From: Bacteroides intestinalis | GTDB taxonomy: Bacteria; Bacteroidota; Bacteroidia; Bacteroidales; Bacteroidaceae | DNA length: 64,000 bases | NCBI RefSeq assembly: GCF_902364365.1 | Contig: NZ_CABJDN010000003.1 | Location: 186,001-250,000 of the forward strand | Reading direction: 5' to 3' | In this document: in pieces, positions 61,175 to 64,000 of the stretch | Layout of the letters: each line of letters begins with the position of its first letter | Numbering within the stretch: the first letter of the stretch is position 1 | Position numbers and translations under genes: made by a program | Notes under the pieces: model-generated | What the model was told of the DNA's origin: nothing | Database searches by the model: none | Seen by the model: the letters and a program-made list of their open reading frames with translations, nothing else

Positions 61175-61771
61175 TTAATCCTGTATCTTTAAAAAATTCT
61201 GCAATTTCTGAACCCCCTCTTGATGTTTCTTGGGATTGCTCTTTACTAATTTATCAATATTCTGCAATTTCCACTTTACCGAAGGATAATTGCTCGGATG
61301 CTGCCGACTTAATGCTGCTGCTATTTTACCACCATAAAGTTGACTATATGAAACCGTACGGGCTTTACAGGTCATATTAAACTCCTTTATAGCCTTTGGG
61401 CACAACATCTTTTCTTCAACTTCTCCAATAATACCTCTTTTTGTCCCATTTACTTCTATTTTTACAGTGGCACCATCAAGTATACAAAGCAGTTTACATA
61501 CTTTAGGCTTATGCTCAACTTTAATACCTGGTATTGTTTTTTCGATATTTGTCTTTAATGCCAGCAAGTGACGGTTAATATTTGCAAGACTCTCGTCTCT
61601 GTCTTGTATGGGAATATAAGTGAGATCTATATCAACCGAATATCGAGGCATGTCCTTATGAAATAGATTAATAGCTGTGCCACCGTGAATTGCAAAGTCT
61701 ACAACGCGATATATAGATGGTACAATACGTATCAACAGAGAAACTTGTTTTCTATATATATCATTATTCAT
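61175..61771 (-). CDS. AbiEii-family nucleotidyltransferase toxin, apparently with internal deletion
   Basis: A 198-residue protein of the AbiEii/AbiGii family (type IV toxin). FAIHGGTAINLFHKDMPRYSVDIDLTYI has the GG...DxD nucleotidyltransferase core, and YSQLYGGKIAAALSRQHP is the third motif. Family members normally continue with RDLFD and about 100 more residues, but here RQHP goes straight into SNYPSVKWKLQNIDKLVKSN, a C-terminal tail typical of full-length forms. So a central segment seems lost in frame, and activity is doubtful. It overlaps the antitoxin gene by 8 nt. Confidence 0.8.
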   Translation of the reverse strand: MNNDIYRKQVSLLIRIVPSIYRVVDFAIHGGTAINLFHKDMPRYSVDIDLTYIPIQDRDESLANINRHLLALKTNIEKTIPGIKVEHKPKVCKLLCILDGATVKIEVNGTKRGIIGEVEEKMLCPKAIKEFNMTCKARTVSYSQLYGGKIAAALSRQHPSNYPSVKWKLQNIDKLVKSNPKKHQEGVQKLQNFLKIQD

Positions 61772-62528
61772 ATTCGTGTAATTCTTTGGGTATAGTTATT
61801 TTATATTTAGGCACATATATACCGCCTTCCACCAATTGTAGTTTGGATGTACCGAGGGCAACTTTAGAAGCATCAAGCATATCGAACCAATAGTGTCCAG
61901 CTTTCTCAGCCATATATAAAAACAGACGTTTCACTCTCAAACTTTTAGTTGTTTCAAGTAGCTTTTGTACAACTTCAGAGCGCAGTGTAGTCAGTTGCTC
62001 CATCACATAGTATAAATCAATATAACTATATTGTTGTGGTGCAAGCAACAAACACTCCATAAATGCTTGTTCAGGTGTCGATATTAGTAAGCTTAATTCA
62101 TCTTTTTGAATAGTAGTTACTTGTGGAATCAGAAAGGTTTCGGTAGTGAATGTTTTGATTGTTCTGTCAAAAGTATCACTTCTCATCCATTCAGGAATGC
62201 TTTGCTTTGTGTGTCCCACCATAAGTAAAGGTTTACCCATGGGTACATAGTGATTAAAACCAAACAATTCTAAGGCTGAGTGTGCTGCTATGCGAAATTC
62301 TTTTCCTAATTGTTGATTATAACATTGTAATGCAGCATATGCCGATAAAACATCTCCAGTACGAAACATAACCCCTTTTGCCAATGTACTGAGCCACCCC
62401 GATTGTCGATACTTGCTAACTAGCTGATCTGAGTAGCCATTCTTTTTTAACCATTCGGAAAAGAACAATCCGTTCCTTGTTCCTAATAGAAGCAATTGGT
62501 TTATTTTATTTTGAGATACTAAACTCAT
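61764..62528 (-). CDS. AbiEi-family antitoxin (type IV TA)
   Basis: A 254-residue protein with an N-terminal winged helix (about 1-90, SEWLKKNGYSDQLVSKYRQSGWLSTLAKGVMFRTGD) and the AbiEi C-terminal domain (IAAHSALELFGFNHYVPMGKPLLMVGH, then LLISTPEQAFMECLLLAPQQYSYIDLYYVMEQL). AbiEi represses its own operon and neutralises AbiEii. In this pair the antitoxin is intact while the toxin looks deleted. A good promoter lies at 62558-62588. Confidence 0.88.
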   Translation of the reverse strand: MSLVSQNKINQLLLLGTRNGLFFSEWLKKNGYSDQLVSKYRQSGWLSTLAKGVMFRTGDVLSAYAALQCYNQQLGKEFRIAAHSALELFGFNHYVPMGKPLLMVGHTKQSIPEWMRSDTFDRTIKTFTTETFLIPQVTTIQKDELSLLISTPEQAFMECLLLAPQQYSYIDLYYVMEQLTTLRSEVVQKLLETTKSLRVKRLFLYMAEKAGHYWFDMLDASKVALGTSKLQLVEGGIYVPKYKITIPKELHEYE

Positions 62529-62557
62529 AGTTTATTATTTCTATTCTAATTCAACTA

Positions 62558-62588
62558 CAAAGATAAATCTTTCTCGGTAAATAACAAA
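62558..62588 (-). promoter_or_regulatory. Promoter of the AbiE operon
   Basis: On the minus strand TTTG (62588-62585) and TATCTTTG (62565-62558) are 19 bp apart, a full match to the Bacteroides consensus. The start codon follows 30 bp later. The rest of 62566-62721 shows nothing further. Confidence 0.75.
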
Positions 62589-62721
62589 TATAATGGTTTA
62601 ATATAACTCTACAATCTGCACTAATGGTATAGAATTAGATGACAAAACAACTACAGTTTTCGATTTATAAAGGGTATCTCATAGTACCAATGCCTTGAAT
62701 GAAAGTAACAACTCTCTCTCA

Positions 62722-63750
62722 TTATCCCCCTCTCAACTCCCAATGCCCCGATTTGTTAGAGCCAACACGTTTGATCAGCCCCTTCTCCTTTAATGCTGCC
62801 ATAATCCGTTCCCCCTGTCGTAAGGAAACCGAAAGCGATTCTGCAATCTCTTTTGCAGTGATTCGGTTATTTATCTGGATAAGCTCCAATACACGTTGTT
62901 CGTTTATACCGACATTTATACCGACATTTATACCGACATCGATACGAGGTTCTAAACCTTCATCCTCTATGGATGCCTGATAATTACGAATCGTCTGCTC
63001 TAAATTGCGGATATGTTCATCGAACATAAAGTTGTGAAATGGTTCTATATCATCGTTTTCACGAGTAGCTATAAGAGATTCAATATATTCCGCTTTATGG
63101 TCTTTGTTAATATTGGTAGGAATGATTCCAAACTCAAACTGCAACTGATTCATCAGCAAACGAGACATCCTGCCATTGCCATCAGCCCACGGATGAATTG
63201 TTACTAAATGGAAGTGAGCGTCGAAACTCAACTTATAGCATTCAATAACATTCGTTTTTGAAAGAGCCTTTCGTCGCTGATTTATACTTTCGCAAAGTTC
63301 TGCCAACTTTGTAGGTACCTTTGAGTAATTCATATAAGAGCGTCCTCCAGTTCCGGCTGTGACGTTCAGTAATCGTAAATCTCCATTCGCTGACGAAAAT
63401 TCACCTAATGCGGTTTGATATATTGTTCCAGTATTCTTCAGAACGATAGAAGATAGTTTCTTAAGCATATCAACAGAAATATCACTATGGCTCTTTGCAA
63501 AAGCAATAGATTGTTCGTATGCTGCTTTCAGGTCTAAGTTCATTAGTTGCTCAGTCATAGAACGACCTTTCGCACTGATGCCCTCATCAAACAAAAGTTG
63601 ATTCTCAATTTCAGTGACAGTAGAACCTTCAATAGCTGTTGAATGGGTAATAAGAGAATACAGATAGAATTTATCATAATCTATCTGTTTGTCAATACCC
63701 AGTTCCTTAAACTGGGCTAACAAGGATAATATCTTCTGTTCTCTTGTCAT
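62722..63750 (-). CDS. Fic-domain protein (AMPylase-type) with C-terminal winged helix
   Basis: A protein of about 342 residues from ATG 63750. The inhibitory motif STAIEGS (about residues 33-39; S/T-x3-E-G) lies before the Fic core (about 95-245) with the active site HPWADGNGRMSRLL (about 189-202), matching HPFxDGNGRxxR with Trp for Phe. The C-terminus (about 275-340) is an HTH of the DUF977/winged-helix type (NNRITAKEIAESLSVSLRQGERIMAALKEKG). A (V-G-I-N) repeat linker joins them. It would transfer AMP to proteins and is autoinhibited. Partner and target are unknown. Confidence 0.9.
   Translation of the reverse strand: MTREQKILSLLAQFKELGIDKQIDYDKFYLYSLITHSTAIEGSTVTEIENQLLFDEGISAKGRSMTEQLMNLDLKAAYEQSIAFAKSHSDISVDMLKKLSSIVLKNTGTIYQTALGEFSSANGDLRLLNVTAGTGGRSYMNYSKVPTKLAELCESINQRRKALSKTNVIECYKLSFDAHFHLVTIHPWADGNGRMSRLLMNQLQFEFGIIPTNINKDHKAEYIESLIATRENDDIEPFHNFMFDEHIRNLEQTIRNYQASIEDEGLEPRIDVGINVGINVGINEQRVLELIQINNRITAKEIAESLSVSLRQGERIMAALKEKGLIKRVGSNKSGHWELRGG
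62904..62939. repeat. Three exact 12-bp tandem repeats inside the Fic gene
   Basis: TTATACCGACAT occurs three times in a row and codes for repeated N-V-G-I in the linker between the Fic and winged-helix domains. Because 12 is a multiple of three, copy-number changes alter linker length without breaking the frame. Confidence 0.95.
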
Positions 63751-63791
63751 AAAAATGTTTTTTAATGCTGCCTTTATATGACCATAAAGGT

Positions 63792-64000
63792 ATGCAATGT
63801 TTTTTTGCAAAGTTAGCAAAAAGGCGGATTACTCCGCCTTTTCTCCCTTATTCTTCCGGCAACTCTCCCGCCCGTGTCCATTTTACATACGATACCTGAT
63901 CTGCTTAATCAAACTTTTTTTTTATCGACACAAACCAACAGTTCTTCAATGAGAGCATACTCACGAGCACTGGCTATTTTCAGTGCATTGCGCAATTTTT
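63792..64000. repeat. Second copy of the segment at 50275-50690
   Basis: From ATGCAATG on, the sequence matches 50275 onward (including the hairpin AAAAGGCGGA/TCCGCCTTTT and TAACTTTG on the minus strand), then jumps after GATACC (63896) to the equivalent of 50584, missing about 205 bp. Both copies sit directly upstream of a minus-strand regulator or effector gene (AraC and Fic). The copy continues past the window. Confidence 0.92.
63848..64000 (-). pseudogene. Decayed second copy of the A-tract gene, partial
   Basis: It retains both ends of the gene at 50330-50696 but lacks its middle. The deletion of about 205 bp (not a multiple of three) has CC at the join. The A tract has nine A, two more than the seven that would keep the frame. 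The two remaining parts are in different frames, so no complete product is possible. Confidence 0.85.

Overview
The window looks like chromosome of a gut Bacteroides; I cannot name the species. Signs of the genus are promoters of the TAnnTTTG type with an upstream TTTG, a SusC/SusD pair run by an ECF sigma factor and FecR, GldE, an inositol-lipid cluster like the BT_1522-1526 locus of B. thetaiotaomicron, an Asp/Ala antiport pair, and the HU-like/smalltalk/amidase plus DUF4248/VapE cassette common in Bacteroides.

Core part, 1-38 kb. A partial transglutaminase-like gene (1-857) is followed by a PhoB-type two-component pair, then a cobalamin riboswitch with a terminator ahead of a small GNAT protein and a ferredoxin-like protein. 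Next come tnaA, a degenerate M23 protein, a phosphopantetheinyl transferase, gldE, ssb and mutY on the minus strand. HU, a 30-residue COX24/mS38-like basic protein and RNase G lie on the plus strand. After an iron alcohol dehydrogenase and a hypothetical gene are two broken genes (an XRE regulator and RhuM). The inositol-lipid cluster runs PAP2, phosphoinositol synthase, GtrA, PgpA and myo-inositol-phosphate synthase. aspT and aspD follow, separated by an array with a 22-bp period. A sigma-54 activator and its kinase lie next to a TolC gene that has a consensus -24/-12 promoter. The his genes hisG-D-C-B are headed by an attenuator whose leader peptide carries six consecutive histidines.

Accessory part, 38-64 kb. 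It holds a YD-repeat protein, the divergent amidase/smalltalk/HU-like and DUF4248/VapE cassette, an AAA/PD-(D/E)XK protein, an MqsR-like/Panacea toxin-antitoxin pair, an orphan HipB-like regulator with palindromic operators, a GNAT gene with an internal deletion, DUF5053, a DUF4405 membrane protein and an AraC regulator. Then comes an uncommon ECF/FecR/SusC/SusD locus whose cargo is a secreted metallo-beta-lactamase-fold protein, a glycerophosphodiesterase and a GlpT-type carrier, which points to phosphodiester rather than glycan use. The window ends with an AbiE pair whose toxin looks internally deleted, a Fic protein, and a decayed second copy of the gene at 50.3-50.7 kb.

Two themes cut across the genes. 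First, the intergenic regions carry long inverted repeats whose arms are made of 7-, 8- or 9-bp tandem subunits; they differ in sequence but share one architecture, and several lie where a terminator would be. Second, several accessory genes seem to have lost internal segments, some at very short direct repeats. No tRNA, rRNA, insertion sequence or CRISPR array was recognised.
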